Below are positions 25,607-34,997 of a stretch of DNA of 64,000 nucleotides, piece after piece. A program made the position numbers and the translations under genes. The stretch lies in contig JAFECB010000031.1 of the NCBI GenBank assembly GCA_018242365.1, positions 34,111 through 98,110 of the forward strand, written 5' to 3'. Each line of letters begins with the position of its first letter. Position 1 is the stretch's first letter. Under the pieces are notes generated by a model, which was given only the letters and a program-made list of their open reading frames with translations, did no database searches and had not been told where the DNA came from. The stretch comes from Pseudomonadota bacterium (GTDB lineage: Bacteria > Pseudomonadota > Gammaproteobacteria > Xanthomonadales > Xanthomonadaceae).

Positions 25607-27586
25607 TCAGGGCCGGTGCCGCCGCAAGTCCGCGATCAGGCGTTGCCGTTCCGCATCATCGATCCCCGGCGCGTAACGCGCACGTTCGAGCCGGCGTGCC
25701 AGCGTAACCAGAGCGTCATCGCCTTGAGCTGTCGCCCGATCGTCCCGCGATGCCGTGATCCGCATGGCCCAGGCCAGAGCCGGTTCATGCGGCGCCCGCC
25801 CACGTTCGAGCTTGCGATAGCGGCGTTCCAGCGCATGCCAGGCGCGCAGCAGTGGATCGCGTTCACGCTCACCGCGTGCAGTGATCCAGGCCATCCAGCT
25901 CATCGCGAGCAGAGTGGCGAAGGCGAACAGCAGGATCAGGCTGCGGGTGCCGCCGTGCAGGCCCAGTGCATCCAGCAGGTTGCGCTGGCGCTGGGCATTG
26001 AAGCCCAGCAGCATGTCGTTCCAGCCGCGCCGCAGCCAGTCGCTGGCATTGAAGATCGGGGCCAGATCGACGAAGGCACCGAAGCGCCCTGGCTGGCGAT
26101 CGGCAATGGTGTCGTAGATGCGCTCTGGCGCCACCGCAGCGGTCGGGTCGAAGCGTACCCAGCCGCGATGCGGCAGCCAGATTTCCGCCCATGCGTGCGC
26201 ATCCGAGCGACGGATCAGCCAATAGTCGCCGATCGGGTTGCGGTAGGCACCGGCATAGCCAGTGACCACGCGTGCCGGGATTCCGGCCGCGCGCATCAGC
26301 ACCACGAAGGCGGAGCTGAAATGCTCGCAATAGCCCTGCTTGCGGTCGAACAGGAAGTCATCGACTTCGTCGTGGCCGGGCAGGGGCACGTTCAGGGTGT
26401 AGGCGAAGTCGCGTTGGATCATGGCCATCGCGCGCTGGGCGATGGCAAGATCAGCCACGCCGTTCGGATCACGGCCTGCGTCCTGTCGCCACTGCTTGCC
26501 CAGCGCCAGCGTGCGTGGATTGAAGCCCGGGGGAAGCGCGAGCGCGTGGCGGCGCAGCCACGGTGACAACTGCGGCTCGAAGGCCCGTGCGGGCGCGGAC
26601 TCCATCATCCAGCGTGAGATGTTGTATTGAGCCTGATCGGCCATCGGTGCGCGGTCGAGGCCCATATGCGCACCCGCCGGGAGTTGCGTGGGTACATCGA
26701 GTGCGATCAGCAGGCGGTCTTCGGTGGGCTCAAGCTCGAGCCGATAACGCCAACCGGCTTCCGACGGTTGCATCGGTGCCGGCGGGAAGGCTTCCAGCGT
26801 GCGCGCCGGCTTCCAGCTGCGGCCATCGAAATCCCACAGCACCGGGCCGCGCCAGTACATCTGCTCCGGCTTGGGCGGCGGACCGAAGAACTGGACGCGG
26901 GCCGCCGGGCTGTCGTCGAGCAGCATCTCGGACATTCCGCCGGGCGTCATCGAATCGGACAGGCCCGGCGTGCCGGCAGTGCGTTGTGGCAGGCCCCACA
27001 GCGGCGTCGGCAAACGCGGGAACAGCCAGAACACCGCCAAGGCCAGCGGCAGGCCCAGCGAGAACAGCCGCAGCACGCTGGCTGCCGAAGCGAAGGTGGG
27101 CAGCCCGGATGGACGCGCATCCTCGATCCCGCTTTCGTCGGCGGCCAGTCGCTGCAGGGCCAGCAACGCGAGCATCACCGCCGCCAGCGACAGCAGCAGG
27201 CTGGTGGGGGCCTGGTCGAGCAGGAAGGTGGCGAATGGAGCAAACAGCGCGAAACCAACCAAACTGCGGCCGTCGCGCAGGCTCACGGTTTCCGCGGGCT
27301 TGATCGCGATCATCAGCGCGAGCAAGGCCGAGGCGGTGTCGCGACCGACGCCCGGCAGGTTGAAGACCACTGCGACCATGCCGCCCAGCAACAAGGCGAT
27401 GCGAACGCCGCCCGGCAGCGGTTTACGCCACGACGCGGCCAGCACCAGCACGGCCATGGCTGCGATGCCGATGCCCAAGGTCGGCGGCAGTTGCAGCAGT
27501 AGTGGCAGCAGACAGGCGGCTGCCGCCAGTCGCACTTGCAAGCGGCCGGCGCTGGTGAGCGGCGGTGACGGCTTGGGATCAGCCAT
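25607..27586 (-). CDS. tgpA: Transglutaminase-like membrane protein (TgpA type, DUF3488 plus transglutaminase core)
   Basis: A 659-residue inner-membrane protein. An N-terminal block of five to six membrane helices covers about residues 15-200. A periplasmic transglutaminase-like domain has Cys420 in KQGYCEHFSSAF, the His in DAHAWAEIWL, and the Asp in WVRFDPTAAV, completing a Cys-His-Asp triad. One more helix lies near residue 565, before a cytoplasmic tail. It is homologous in layout to P. aeruginosa TgpA. Its start overlaps the end of the DUF58 gene by 8 bases, giving the conserved moxR-DUF58-tgpA operon. The periplasmic substrate is unknown. Confidence 0.9.
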   Translation of the reverse strand: MADPKPSPPLTSAGRLQVRLAAAACLLPLLLQLPPTLGIGIAAMAVLVLAASWRKPLPGGVRIALLLGGMVAVVFNLPGVGRDTASALLALMIAIKPAETVSLRDGRSLVGFALFAPFATFLLDQAPTSLLLSLAAVMLALLALQRLAADESGIEDARPSGLPTFASAASVLRLFSLGLPLALAVFWLFPRLPTPLWGLPQRTAGTPGLSDSMTPGGMSEMLLDDSPAARVQFFGPPPKPEQMYWRGPVLWDFDGRSWKPARTLEAFPPAPMQPSEAGWRYRLELEPTEDRLLIALDVPTQLPAGAHMGLDRAPMADQAQYNISRWMMESAPARAFEPQLSPWLRRHALALPPGFNPRTLALGKQWRQDAGRDPNGVADLAIAQRAMAMIQRDFAYTLNVPLPGHDEVDDFLFDRKQGYCEHFSSAFVVLMRAAGIPARVVTGYAGAYRNPIGDYWLIRRSDAHAWAEIWLPHRGWVRFDPTAAVAPERIYDTIADRQPGRFGAFVDLAPIFNASDWLRRGWNDMLLGFNAQRQRNLLDALGLHGGTRSLILLFAFATLLAMSWMAWITARGERERDPLLRAWHALERRYRKLERGRAPHEPALAWAMRITASRDDRATAQGDDALVTLARRLERARYAPGIDDAERQRLIADLRRHRP

Positions 27587-28538
27587 CGTGCAGGCCTTCG
27601 CCGGGCAACAGCGCCAAGGCGCGCAGGCATTCATGGCGGTGCGGCGCGCCTTGGCCGAGGGGGACGCCTTCACTGCCCGGCAGGCGCAGGGCATAACGAC
27701 GGCCGCTGCGCTCGGCCTCATCGACCCAGCGTGCCAGTCGGCGTATGCGGTGTTCGTAGGGCAGGCCGGCGGTGTCGTCCCAGTCGAGTTGCAGCTCGCC
27801 GCCGCGGGTTTGTTCGTGGTCGCGCACCAGCAGGGTGCCGCGCCGCGCCGAGGGTTTCCACGCCACCGATCTCGGGGCATCACCGGGGCGGTAATCGCGC
27901 AAGTGATGGAGATCGTCTCCGGCCCGTGCCGGCTGCGGCGGTGCATTGCCACCGTTGGCGGCGGGCGGTGGTGGTGCAGCGGTTTCCGCTGCCGGATAGA
28001 CCAGCACCGACTGAGCCGGCCACGCATAGGCCCATGCCCGTGCCAAGCCGAGCGGTTGCACCGTGCTGAATTCGAGTCGTGGCAATGCCAGCAAGCCGCG
28101 CCGTGTCGTCGGCAGGCGCAGTTCGACCGCGCTGCCGCGCGCATCCAGTGCGGTGAACGTGGCGCGATCGGCGCAGGCCACGCGCAGGCCGCGACGGCTG
28201 CGTGCATCACGTGTTTCCAGCGCGATGCGCAGTGAAAGATCGTCGCCGGCGGCCACCGGTTCGGCCGCCACCGCGGCGATGCGGACGCCGGACAGCTGCA
28301 GGTGCGCGGCGATCAGGCTGGCCTGTGCGGTGCCGGCGATCAGCAAGCCCAGCAGCAGCGCCGGATTGTTGTTGAAGTTGAGCGCGCCCAACATCATGGT
28401 TCCCAGCAACAGGCCGAAGAACAAGCCGGTCGCGGTGGGCAGCACGTAGATGCGGTGCCGGTCGATGACGACCGGCAAGGGCTCCGGCGCGCGTGGCCGT
28501 GCCCAGCGCAGGAACCGCGTGCGCAGGTTGGCGATCAT
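27579..28538 (-). CDS. DUF58 domain membrane-anchored protein
   Basis: A 319-residue protein with two N-terminal membrane helices (YVLPTATGLFFGLLLG and ALLLGLLIAGTAQASL, residues about 30-68). A DUF58 domain carries the signature DYRPGDAPRSVAWKPSARRG (as HLRDYRPGD and VAWKPSAR). DUF58 proteins act with MoxR AAA+ ATPases, possibly as cofactors for assembly of envelope complexes. ATG 28538 gives a short cytoplasmic start; the upstream frame overlaps moxR. It is the middle gene of the operon. Confidence 0.9.
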   Translation of the reverse strand: MIANLRTRFLRWARPRAPEPLPVVIDRHRIYVLPTATGLFFGLLLGTMMLGALNFNNNPALLLGLLIAGTAQASLIAAHLQLSGVRIAAVAAEPVAAGDDLSLRIALETRDARSRRGLRVACADRATFTALDARGSAVELRLPTTRRGLLALPRLEFSTVQPLGLARAWAYAWPAQSVLVYPAAETAAPPPPAANGGNAPPQPARAGDDLHHLRDYRPGDAPRSVAWKPSARRGTLLVRDHEQTRGGELQLDWDDTAGLPYEHRIRRLARWVDEAERSGRRYALRLPGSEGVPLGQGAPHRHECLRALALLPGEGLHDG

Positions 28539-28569
28539 GGCGCTGTCGCGGGCATCGACCGCGGGTACA

Positions 28570-29532
28570 TCAGTCCACCGCCACCGCGTGCAGGATGGCT
28601 TGTGCGAGATGGGCGGTGGTGGCGTCGGCATCGGCGACCAGGCGGTGTTCGGCGATGGCCGGGAACAGTGCCTGCACGTCGTTGGGCAGGACGTGGTCGC
28701 GTTCCAGCAGCAGGGCGCGTGCCCGCGCCGCACGCAACAGCGCCAGTCCGGCGCGTGGCGACAGGCCGACCCGCAGTCCCGGATGCTTGCGGCTGCGCGC
28801 GACCAAGGCCTGGATGTAGTCGAGCAGTGCATCGCTGGCGTGCACGCCGAGGACGGCTTGGCGCAGTGCGAGGATGCGCGGTGCGTCCAGCAACGGGACG
28901 GCCTGCGCGATCAAGCTGCGACGGTCGGCGCCGGCCAGCAGTTCACGTTCCGATTGCGCGTCCGGATAGCCGAGGGTGAGCCGCAGCAGGAAGCGATCGA
29001 GCTGGGAGTCCGGCAATGGATAGGTGCCGGACAGGTCGGTCGGGTTCTGGGTGGCGATCACCAGGAAGGGATCGGGCAGGGCGCGGGTCTGGCCATCGAT
29101 GCTGACCTGATGCTCGGCCATCGCCTCCAGCAGGGCGCTTTGCGTGCGCGGCGGTGCGCGGTTGATCTCATCGGCCAGCAGCACATGGGTGAATACCGGG
29201 CCGGGGTGGAACTCGAAGCGGTGGGTCTGTGCCTCGTACACCGACACGCCGAGAATGTCGGACGGCAGCAGGTCGGAGGTGAACTGCACACGCGCAAAAC
29301 CCAGCCCCAGCGTGGCCGCCATCGCCCGCGCCAGCGTGGTCTTGCCGAGGCCGGGCAAGTCTTCGATCAGCAGGTGCCCGTCGGCAAGCAGGGCGACGAA
29401 GGCCATCCGCACCTGTTGCTGTTTGCCCAGCACCAGTGCATCGACCTGCGCCAGCGCGGCATGCAGGGAATCCATCAAGCCATCGGATAGGATCGCTACC
29501 GGTGCGGGGCTGCTTGCCATGGGTTCGTGCAT
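28570..29532 (-). CDS. MoxR-family AAA+ ATPase
   Basis: A 320-residue chaperone-like AAA+ ATPase. Walker A DLPGLGKTTLARAMA, Walker B HVLLADEINRAPPRTQSALLEAM (in pieces LLADEINR), sensor 1 FLVIATQNP, arginine-finger region LPDSQLDRFLLRL, and a C-terminal lid with VGLSPRAGLALLRAARA. MoxR proteins remodel partner complexes with DUF58 or VWA proteins. ATG 29532 (MHEPMASS) is preceded by GGAATGG; ATG 29520 is an alternative. The first gene of the operon; the GT39-type gene diverges 29 bases away. Confidence 0.93.
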   Translation of the reverse strand: MHEPMASSPAPVAILSDGLMDSLHAALAQVDALVLGKQQQVRMAFVALLADGHLLIEDLPGLGKTTLARAMAATLGLGFARVQFTSDLLPSDILGVSVYEAQTHRFEFHPGPVFTHVLLADEINRAPPRTQSALLEAMAEHQVSIDGQTRALPDPFLVIATQNPTDLSGTYPLPDSQLDRFLLRLTLGYPDAQSERELLAGADRRSLIAQAVPLLDAPRILALRQAVLGVHASDALLDYIQALVARSRKHPGLRVGLSPRAGLALLRAARARALLLERDHVLPNDVQALFPAIAEHRLVADADATTAHLAQAILHAVAVD

Positions 29533-29561
29533 CCATTCCGAGGTTTTCGACGAGTGTAGCG

Positions 29562-31091
29562 ATGTCGATGGAGTTGCGGGACGAGGCCGGCCTGCGCGGC
29601 GCGAGGACACTGTTCCTTGGCGCGTGGCTGCTGCTGTGCGCGTTGAAGCTGGCGCTGGCCGTGCGCCTGCCGCTGTTCGTCGACGAAGCGTTCTATTGGC
29701 AGGAAGGCCAGCATCTTGCGCTGGCCTATTCCGACCTGCCCGGCCTGACCGCGTGGCTGGCGCGATTGGGTGTTGCGCTGGGCGGCAACCACCCGCTGGC
29801 GCTGCGGCTGCCGTTCCTGCTGATCGGCGCCTTGCTGCCGTGGCTGATGCTGCGGATGGCCGCGCGCGAATTCGACGCCAGAACGGGTTGGCTGGCGGGC
29901 CTGCTGCTGATGCTGCTGCCATTGGCGGGCACATTGGGTGTGCTGGCCTTGCCGGACGTGCCACTGCTGCTGGCCAGTCTATTGTGCCTGGACGCCGGCG
30001 CACGTGCACTGCGCAAGGTGGATGCGAGCGTGGCGGCGGAGCTGGCGCTGGGCTTGGTGTTCGGCGGGCTGACCCACTATCGCTTCGCGGCGGTGGTGGC
30101 GATCGGGCTGCTGGCGTTGCTGACCTTGCGCGAGGGAAGGGCGGCGCTGCGTAGCCCGCTGCTGTGGCTTGCGATTGCACTCGGCGCGTTGGCGTGGCTG
30201 CCGCTGCTGCTGTGGAATCTCGATAATGCCGACGCTGGCTTGCGTTTCCAGCTGGTGGATCGTCATCCGTGGTCGTTCGGCTGGCACGGTATCTACCTCG
30301 GCCTGATGCAATTGCTGCCGGCGACGCCGGTGTTGCTGGTGGCTTTCGCCATTGCCGGCAAGCGTGGCCTGCGCGATGCCCGACCACAGGCGCGCTGGCT
30401 GGCATTGTGTGGCGTGCTGCTGATTCTTGCGTTCCTCGCACTCGGATTCTTCGCCGACCGTCGCCGCGTCAGTTTCCATTGGACCTTGCCCGGCTTCGTG
30501 GCGCTGTTGCCGTTGTTGCCGGCGGTACTTGTCGGCTGGGCGCGCGCTTGGCGCGTCATGGCGTGGGCCATGGTGGCGATGGGGCTTGCCGGCGCGCTCG
30601 GCTACCTGCTGCTGGCGGCGTCACCCAAGGGCCGGATCTGGGCGGCACGGCACGGGCAATATCCGGCCAATTTTGCCGGCTGGAATGCGCTGGATGCCAC
30701 CGTGCGTGCGCGGCTGGCGGCGTTGCCGACGGGCACTCGCATCCTTGCCGGGGATTTCAAGATCGGTGCCGAATTGGGCTTCGCCCGCGACGATGCCGAC
30801 ATCCTCGTGCTCGATCATCCTCTCAACCGCAAGCACGGCCGCGCGCCGCAGTTGGCACTGTGGGGTCTGCGCTTCGATGGCCGGATGCCGGAAAGCGGTG
30901 CGCCCTTGCTGCTGGTGGCCAGCCCATCGCATGCCGGGTTCCCGGATGCGCAAAGCGCCATTGTTGACCTGTGCCGACAACTCGGGCCGTTGCCGACACC
31001 TCAGGTGCTGGACGTGGATGGCGGTGGCAAGCGGTTTGTGTTGTACGAAATCACCCAGGTGCAGCCGCAGACGCGTTGCGCGGGCGACTGA
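29562..31091 (+). CDS. Membrane glycosyltransferase, GT39/ArnT-like
   Basis: A 509-residue polytopic protein with about ten membrane helices over the first 360 residues. The periplasmic first loop has the GT-C signature LPLFVDEAFYWQEGQHLALAYSD (in pieces VDEAFYW and LALAYSDLPG), where the Asp-Glu pair is catalytic in ArnT and PMT enzymes. A periplasmic C-terminal domain follows (residues about 360-509). Such enzymes move sugars from polyprenyl phosphate to lipid A or proteins. The acceptor is unknown. ATG 29562 is chosen; ATG 29568 is an alternative. Confidence 0.88.
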   Translation: MSMELRDEAGLRGARTLFLGAWLLLCALKLALAVRLPLFVDEAFYWQEGQHLALAYSDLPGLTAWLARLGVALGGNHPLALRLPFLLIGALLPWLMLRMAAREFDARTGWLAGLLLMLLPLAGTLGVLALPDVPLLLASLLCLDAGARALRKVDASVAAELALGLVFGGLTHYRFAAVVAIGLLALLTLREGRAALRSPLLWLAIALGALAWLPLLLWNLDNADAGLRFQLVDRHPWSFGWHGIYLGLMQLLPATPVLLVAFAIAGKRGLRDARPQARWLALCGVLLILAFLALGFFADRRRVSFHWTLPGFVALLPLLPAVLVGWARAWRVMAWAMVAMGLAGALGYLLLAASPKGRIWAARHGQYPANFAGWNALDATVRARLAALPTGTRILAGDFKIGAELGFARDDADILVLDHPLNRKHGRAPQLALWGLRFDGRMPESGAPLLLVASPSHAGFPDAQSAIVDLCRQLGPLPTPQVLDVDGGGKRFVLYEITQVQPQTRCAGD

Positions 31092-31099
31092 GCGTTTGC

Positions 31100-31678
31100 C
31101 TAGGGCAAGCGGAATCCGGCCTGTCGCAGCAGGCACGCAGTCGCGATCAGCGGCAGCCCGATCAATGCGGTCGGGTCGCGATTCTCGATGGCGTCGAACA
31201 GACTGATGCCAAGGCCTTCCGACTTGAAGCTGCCGGCGCAGTCGAACGGCTGCTCGGCGTCGACATAGCGGGCGATCTCGTCGGGCGTCAGCGTGCGGAA
31301 CCGCACCTTGGTCAAGTCGATGGCGGCGAATCGGCGGCCGTCAGGATGGGCCAGGCACAGCGCGGTGTGGAAGCGCACCACGCCGCCGGACATCGCGCGC
31401 AGTTGGGCGATGGCCTTCGAACGGTTGCCGGGCTTACCGAGCGCCTGCCCGCCCACGTCCGCGACCTGATCCGAACCCAGCGCCCAGCCATCGCGCTGCA
31501 GTCGCGCCGCGACCGCCTGCGCTTTCGCGCGTGCCAAGCGGATCGCCAGCGCCCGCGGCGTCTCGCCGGGACGTGCGGTTTCATCGACCTCGGGGCGTTC
31601 GACTTCGAACGGCAAGCCCAACCGCGCCAACAGCTCGCGTCGATAGCGCGAGGTCGAGGCCAGCACCAGGCCGGGCAT
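31100..31678 (-). CDS. Maf-family nucleoside triphosphate pyrophosphatase
   Basis: A 192-residue Maf protein, which hydrolyses modified or non-canonical NTPs to NMPs. It begins with the canonical LVLASTSRYRRELLARLGLPF, then VDETARPGE, the catalytic-region GSDQVADVGG, and FDCAGSFKSEGLGISLF (in pieces CAGSFKSEG). It ends PLIATACLLRQAGF. The KSEG form resembles the YceF subfamily (7-methyl-GTP), whose gene lies next to yceD-rpmF in E. coli. Here it is likewise near yceD-rpmF but separated by a small coiled-coil gene. Confidence 0.92.
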   Translation of the reverse strand: MPGLVLASTSRYRRELLARLGLPFEVERPEVDETARPGETPRALAIRLARAKAQAVAARLQRDGWALGSDQVADVGGQALGKPGNRSKAIAQLRAMSGGVVRFHTALCLAHPDGRRFAAIDLTKVRFRTLTPDEIARYVDAEQPFDCAGSFKSEGLGISLFDAIENRDPTALIGLPLIATACLLRQAGFRLP

Positions 31679-31680
31679 GC

Positions 31681-32043
31681 TCACGCGAGGCTGCCGCGGG
31701 CACGTTCGATCTGCTGCAGCTGGCCCTCGATACGCGTCCGCGCTGCGTCCAGCGAACTGCGCACCTCGTCCAGTTGCTCGAGGCTGGCGCTGCTCGCGTT
31801 CTCCTGCAGCCACAGCCGTTGCCGCAGCAATTCCTGCATCGCCTGTCGTACCGGGTTTTCGTGGTCGCCGACAATTGCCTCGATCTCGCTGCGTGCCGCG
31901 CGCAATTGCACTTCCAGCGCATCGGCGGCATCCAGCAGGCCGCGCACGACCTGCTGGCGACGGCGGTCGCGCCGCATGCGTGCGGCCTGCCACAGGGCGA
32001 GGGCGATCAGGAACAGGACGATCAGGAAAATGACGATACGCAT
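31681..32043 (-). CDS. Small membrane-anchored coiled-coil protein
   Basis: A 120-residue protein starting MRIVIFLIVLFLIALALW, a single N-terminal membrane helix. A basic cluster (RMRRDRRRQQ) follows, which fixes the rest in the cytoplasm, and then a long helical coiled-coil region to the end (LLDAADALEVQLRAARSEIE, SLDAARTRIEGQLQQIERAR). I do not recognise the family. The stop is 2 bases before the maf start, so the two are co-transcribed. ATG 32043 is chosen because the membrane helix starts there. Confidence 0.72.
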   Translation of the reverse strand: MRIVIFLIVLFLIALALWQAARMRRDRRRQQVVRGLLDAADALEVQLRAARSEIEAIVGDHENPVRQAMQELLRQRLWLQENASSASLEQLDEVRSSLDAARTRIEGQLQQIERARGSLA

Positions 32044-32153
32044 GCAGCGAGTCTGCGCGAGAGTGGCGGGCATCGCAAACCTGTCGCGCTTCCACCCGCC
32101 AAGGCAGAGCATGGTTTGACGAAACCGCGATTTTTCAATATAGTGAACGGCTT

Positions 32154-32675
32154 ATGTCTGGATCACGCGCCACTGGTGTCCCCGAGGTTGTGGATGCATG
32201 GCGCATGGTCGAGGCGCGACGTGCCTTCGACGGCCGGGTCGCCCTGACCGCGCTGGAGCGATTGCTCGGCAGCCTGCATGACGGCGAAGGTGAAGTCCGG
32301 TTCACGCTGGATTTCGGCACCGATGTGCTGCGGTTGCCGTATGTCGATCTGCGGATCGAGGCGGACCTGCCGTTGCAATGCCAGCGCAGCCTGCGTCGCT
32401 TCCTGCTGCCGGTGCGGTTGCAGCAGCGGCTGGGTCTGATCCGCGAGGAGGATGCCGAGGCGGCGTTGCCGGCCGAGTGCGAACCCTTGCTGGTCGCCGA
32501 GGACGGGAATCTGCGGCCGTTGGAACTGGTCGAGGATGAGTTGATTCTGGCGTTGCCGGTGGTGCCGGTGGCGCCCGATACCGAAGCGATCGACCGCGAT
32601 TTCGCGCCGACCGCCGAGGAATCCGCCAGGCACGGGTCGTTCGCGGCCCTTGCCGGGTGGAAGAAAGAAAGTTGA
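32154..32675 (+). CDS. yceD: YceD family protein (DUF177)
   Basis: A 173-residue DUF177 protein. Such proteins are linked to 23S rRNA accumulation and ribosome assembly, and almost always precede rpmF. The features are LPYVDLRIEADLPLQCQRSL (in pieces EADLPLQCQRSL) and the acidic motif EDELILALPVVP, then a C-terminal histidine region degraded to ARHGSFAALAGWKK. It is divergent from the coiled-coil gene, with about 110 bases between. A GATAAT hexamer inside a 7-bp inverted repeat (32682-32698) lies between it and rpmF. Confidence 0.92.
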   Translation: MSGSRATGVPEVVDAWRMVEARRAFDGRVALTALERLLGSLHDGEGEVRFTLDFGTDVLRLPYVDLRIEADLPLQCQRSLRRFLLPVRLQQRLGLIREEDAEAALPAECEPLLVAEDGNLRPLELVEDELILALPVVPVAPDTEAIDRDFAPTAEESARHGSFAALAGWKKES

Positions 32676-32733
32676 AGGAATAGTGCGATAATCGCACTCC
32701 CGCGTTGTTTCGAATTTTGTTTGGAGTTGCCCG

Positions 32734-32928
32734 ATGGCCGTCCAGAAGTCCCGCGTTTCCCCCTCCCGCCGCGGCATGCGCCGCATGCACGACGCGCTGT
32801 CGAGCAAGCAGCTCGCCACCGACCCGACCAGCGGCGAGACCCATGTCCGCCACCACGTCACCGCCGACGGTTTCTATCGCGGCAAGCAGGTGATCGTGCC
32901 CAAGTCCAAGGTCGTCGAAGAGGATTGA
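32734..32928 (+). CDS. rpmF: 50S ribosomal protein L32
   Basis: L32 (64 residues) is a small component of the large subunit. The family start [20 protein letters not shown] is complete and the [10 protein letters not shown] region is typical. The Cys residues of zinc-binding L32 forms are absent. It follows yceD. plsX, which in E. coli lies between rpmF and fabH, is not present. Confidence 0.97.
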   Translation: MAVQKSRVSPSRRGMRRMHDALSSKQLATDPTSGETHVRHHVTADGFYRGKQVIVPKSKVVEED

Positions 32929-33091
32929 TCCCCGGTTTTCCGGGAATCACGCTGTTTGCGCCCCGGCCGCGCCTGATGGTGCGGCCGGTCGCGTTTTCGA
33001 GTTTGCTGGCTTGGTGCTGTCGGCTGCCCCGCGCAGCTGGCCGGTTGCATATCCGCTACCCTGAGCCGCTATCCAGGGAGTCCGTGCGCGC

Positions 33092-34081
33092 ATGAGCCAG
33101 TCCGAACACCGCATCTATGCCCGCATCGCCGGCACCGGCAGCTATCTGCCCGAGCAGGTGCTGACCAATGACGACCTCGCCAAGCGGGTTGACACCAGTG
33201 ACGAGTGGATTCGCGCCCGCACCGGCATCCACCAGCGCCACGTCGCAGGCCCGGGCGAGACCACCAGCGAGCTGGCCTACCGTGCCGCGCTGCGTGCGCT
33301 GGAGGCCGCCGGCACCGATCCGTCCGAACTGGATCTGATCGTCCTCGGCACCACCACGCCCGACCTGATTTTCCCGTCCTCCGCCTGCATCGTGCAGAGC
33401 AAGCTGGGTGTTCACGGCTGCATGGCGTTCGATGTCAATGCGGCCTGTTCGGGCTTCATCTACGCGCTGACCATCGCCGACAAGTTCATCCGCAGCGGGG
33501 CCGCGAAGACTGCGTTGGTGATGGGTGCCGAGACCCTGACCCGGATGCTGGACTGGAACGACCGCGGCACCTGCGTGCTGTTCGGTGACGGCGCAGGCGC
33601 GGTGGTACTCAAGGCCGACACCGAGACCGGCATCCTCAGCACCCATATGCACGCCGACGGCAGCAAGAAGGAATTGCTGTGGAATCCGGTGGGCGTGTCG
33701 GTCGGCTTCAAGCCGGAGGAAGAGAACGCCGGCGTGCGCGTGCTGATGACGGGTAATGAAGTGTTCAAGCATGCGGTCAAGGCGCTGGACGCAGTGGTCG
33801 ATGAGGCGCTGGAATCGAACGGTCTGGAGCGCAGTGCGCTGGACTGGCTGGTGCCGCACCAGGCCAACCTGCGCATCATCGAAGCCACCGCCAAGCGGCT
33901 GGCGATGCCGATGGAACGGGTGATCGTCACCGTCGATCGTCACGGCAACACGTCTTCGGGTTCGGTGCCGCTGGCGCTGGACGAAGCGGTGCGCTCGGGG
34001 CGCGTCGAGCGCGGCCAGCTGCTGTTGCTGGAAGCCTTCGGCGGCGGCTTCACCTGGGGCTCGGCGCTGCTGCGCTACTGA
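33092..34081 (+). CDS. fabH: Beta-ketoacyl-ACP synthase III
   Basis: FabH (329 residues) condenses acetyl-CoA (or another short acyl-CoA) with malonyl-ACP to start fatty-acid synthesis. Triad: Cys119 in VNAACSGF, His in VPHQANLRI, and Asn in [10 protein letters not shown]. The GFGGG-type end is [17 protein letters not shown] 33092 gives the family start before [10 protein letters not shown]. It opens the fatty-acid cluster, 163 bases after rpmF. Confidence 0.97.
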   Translation: MSQSEHRIYARIAGTGSYLPEQVLTNDDLAKRVDTSDEWIRARTGIHQRHVAGPGETTSELAYRAALRALEAAGTDPSELDLIVLGTTTPDLIFPSSACIVQSKLGVHGCMAFDVNAACSGFIYALTIADKFIRSGAAKTALVMGAETLTRMLDWNDRGTCVLFGDGAGAVVLKADTETGILSTHMHADGSKKELLWNPVGVSVGFKPEEENAGVRVLMTGNEVFKHAVKALDAVVDEALESNGLERSALDWLVPHQANLRIIEATAKRLAMPMERVIVTVDRHGNTSSGSVPLALDEAVRSGRVERGQLLLLEAFGGGFTWGSALLRY

Positions 34082-34138
34082 CGGAAGCGGGCGTTCTGTC
34101 CGCCGTCAGACGCTGGTCGCGCAAGTATTGCAAGACGC

Positions 34139-34864
34139 ATGAAACAGGAACACGCCGTCATCCGCATGGACGTGCTGGGTCGCAAGGCCTGGCTCAAGGT
34201 TTACGCGCAGGATGATCGTGGCATCAAGCTGGCCATTCTCGACTTGGCTGCACGTCGACTGGGGGTCCCTTCGCTGCGGCCGCCATCGCACTGGGGCGGT
34301 GAGCGAGCCTGCATGATCGAAATGCGTCGAATCGACGCGCTGGCTGCCTGTGGTGCGCTGGTGCCGGAAGTGCTGGGGCAGGGCAAGAATGCGCTGCTGA
34401 TCGGCGACATCGGCATGACGCTGAAGTCCCTGCTGCACCAAAGTGACGCAGGCATGCAGGCGAATCTGATCGAGCGTGCAGCAAGGGCATTGGCCCAGGT
34501 GCATGCCAATGGTGGCTACATCGGCCAGCCTTACGCGCGCAATCTGACGGTAGCGGAGGATGGCCGGATCGGCTTCCTCGATCTCGAGGAAGATCCGCTG
34601 GAAAGCATGACGCTTGGGCAGGCGCAAGTACGCGACTGGCTGATATTCGCCGCCGGGACCTCGCGCTATTTCGCGAATCCGTCATCGCAATTTGCCGACG
34701 TGATTCGGCCGTCTCTTCTTTCCGTCCCGGCATCCACGCGTGTGGAGTTGATGCAGGCGGTTGATCGTCTCGATATCGTGGAGCGTATCGCCCGGCGGCT
34801 GGGAGAACGCGCGCGTCGAATTGCTGGTGCACTGGCGGGGCTGCGCCTTGCGCTGGAATCGTGA
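34139..34864 (+). CDS. Kinase-like protein between fabH and fabD
   Basis: A 241-residue soluble protein. The segment LAQVHANGGYIGQPYARNLTV followed by GRIGFLDLEEDP has the layout of a kinase-fold catalytic loop and metal-binding Asp (compare BUD32/RIO-like and LPS kinases). The expected catalytic-loop Asp is replaced in HANGGYIGQPYARN, so activity is doubtful. The N-terminal ATRKAWLKVY-type strand (RKAWLKVYAQ) could be the nucleotide-binding Lys strand. Function unknown. It sits in an otherwise conserved fab operon, 57 bases after fabH, possibly co-transcribed. Confidence 0.65.
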   Translation: MKQEHAVIRMDVLGRKAWLKVYAQDDRGIKLAILDLAARRLGVPSLRPPSHWGGERACMIEMRRIDALAACGALVPEVLGQGKNALLIGDIGMTLKSLLHQSDAGMQANLIERAARALAQVHANGGYIGQPYARNLTVAEDGRIGFLDLEEDPLESMTLGQAQVRDWLIFAAGTSRYFANPSSQFADVIRPSLLSVPASTRVELMQAVDRLDIVERIARRLGERARRIAGALAGLRLALES

Positions 34865-34997
34865 TACTCGGCGGTTCACCCATACGCGCCGGTACAGACG
34901 GGCGGCGGGCTTCGTCCCGTATCATTTGCGGCCTTGCGGTCGTCCTCTGCTGTCCGCCTGATCGTCGATAATGCGTCCCGAAGTGAGCTTTGACCGC

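Noticed and set aside
28450..29490. 346-residue plus-strand frame opposite moxR and DUF58
   Set aside because: Antisense shadow with no motif; the minus-strand operon is conserved.
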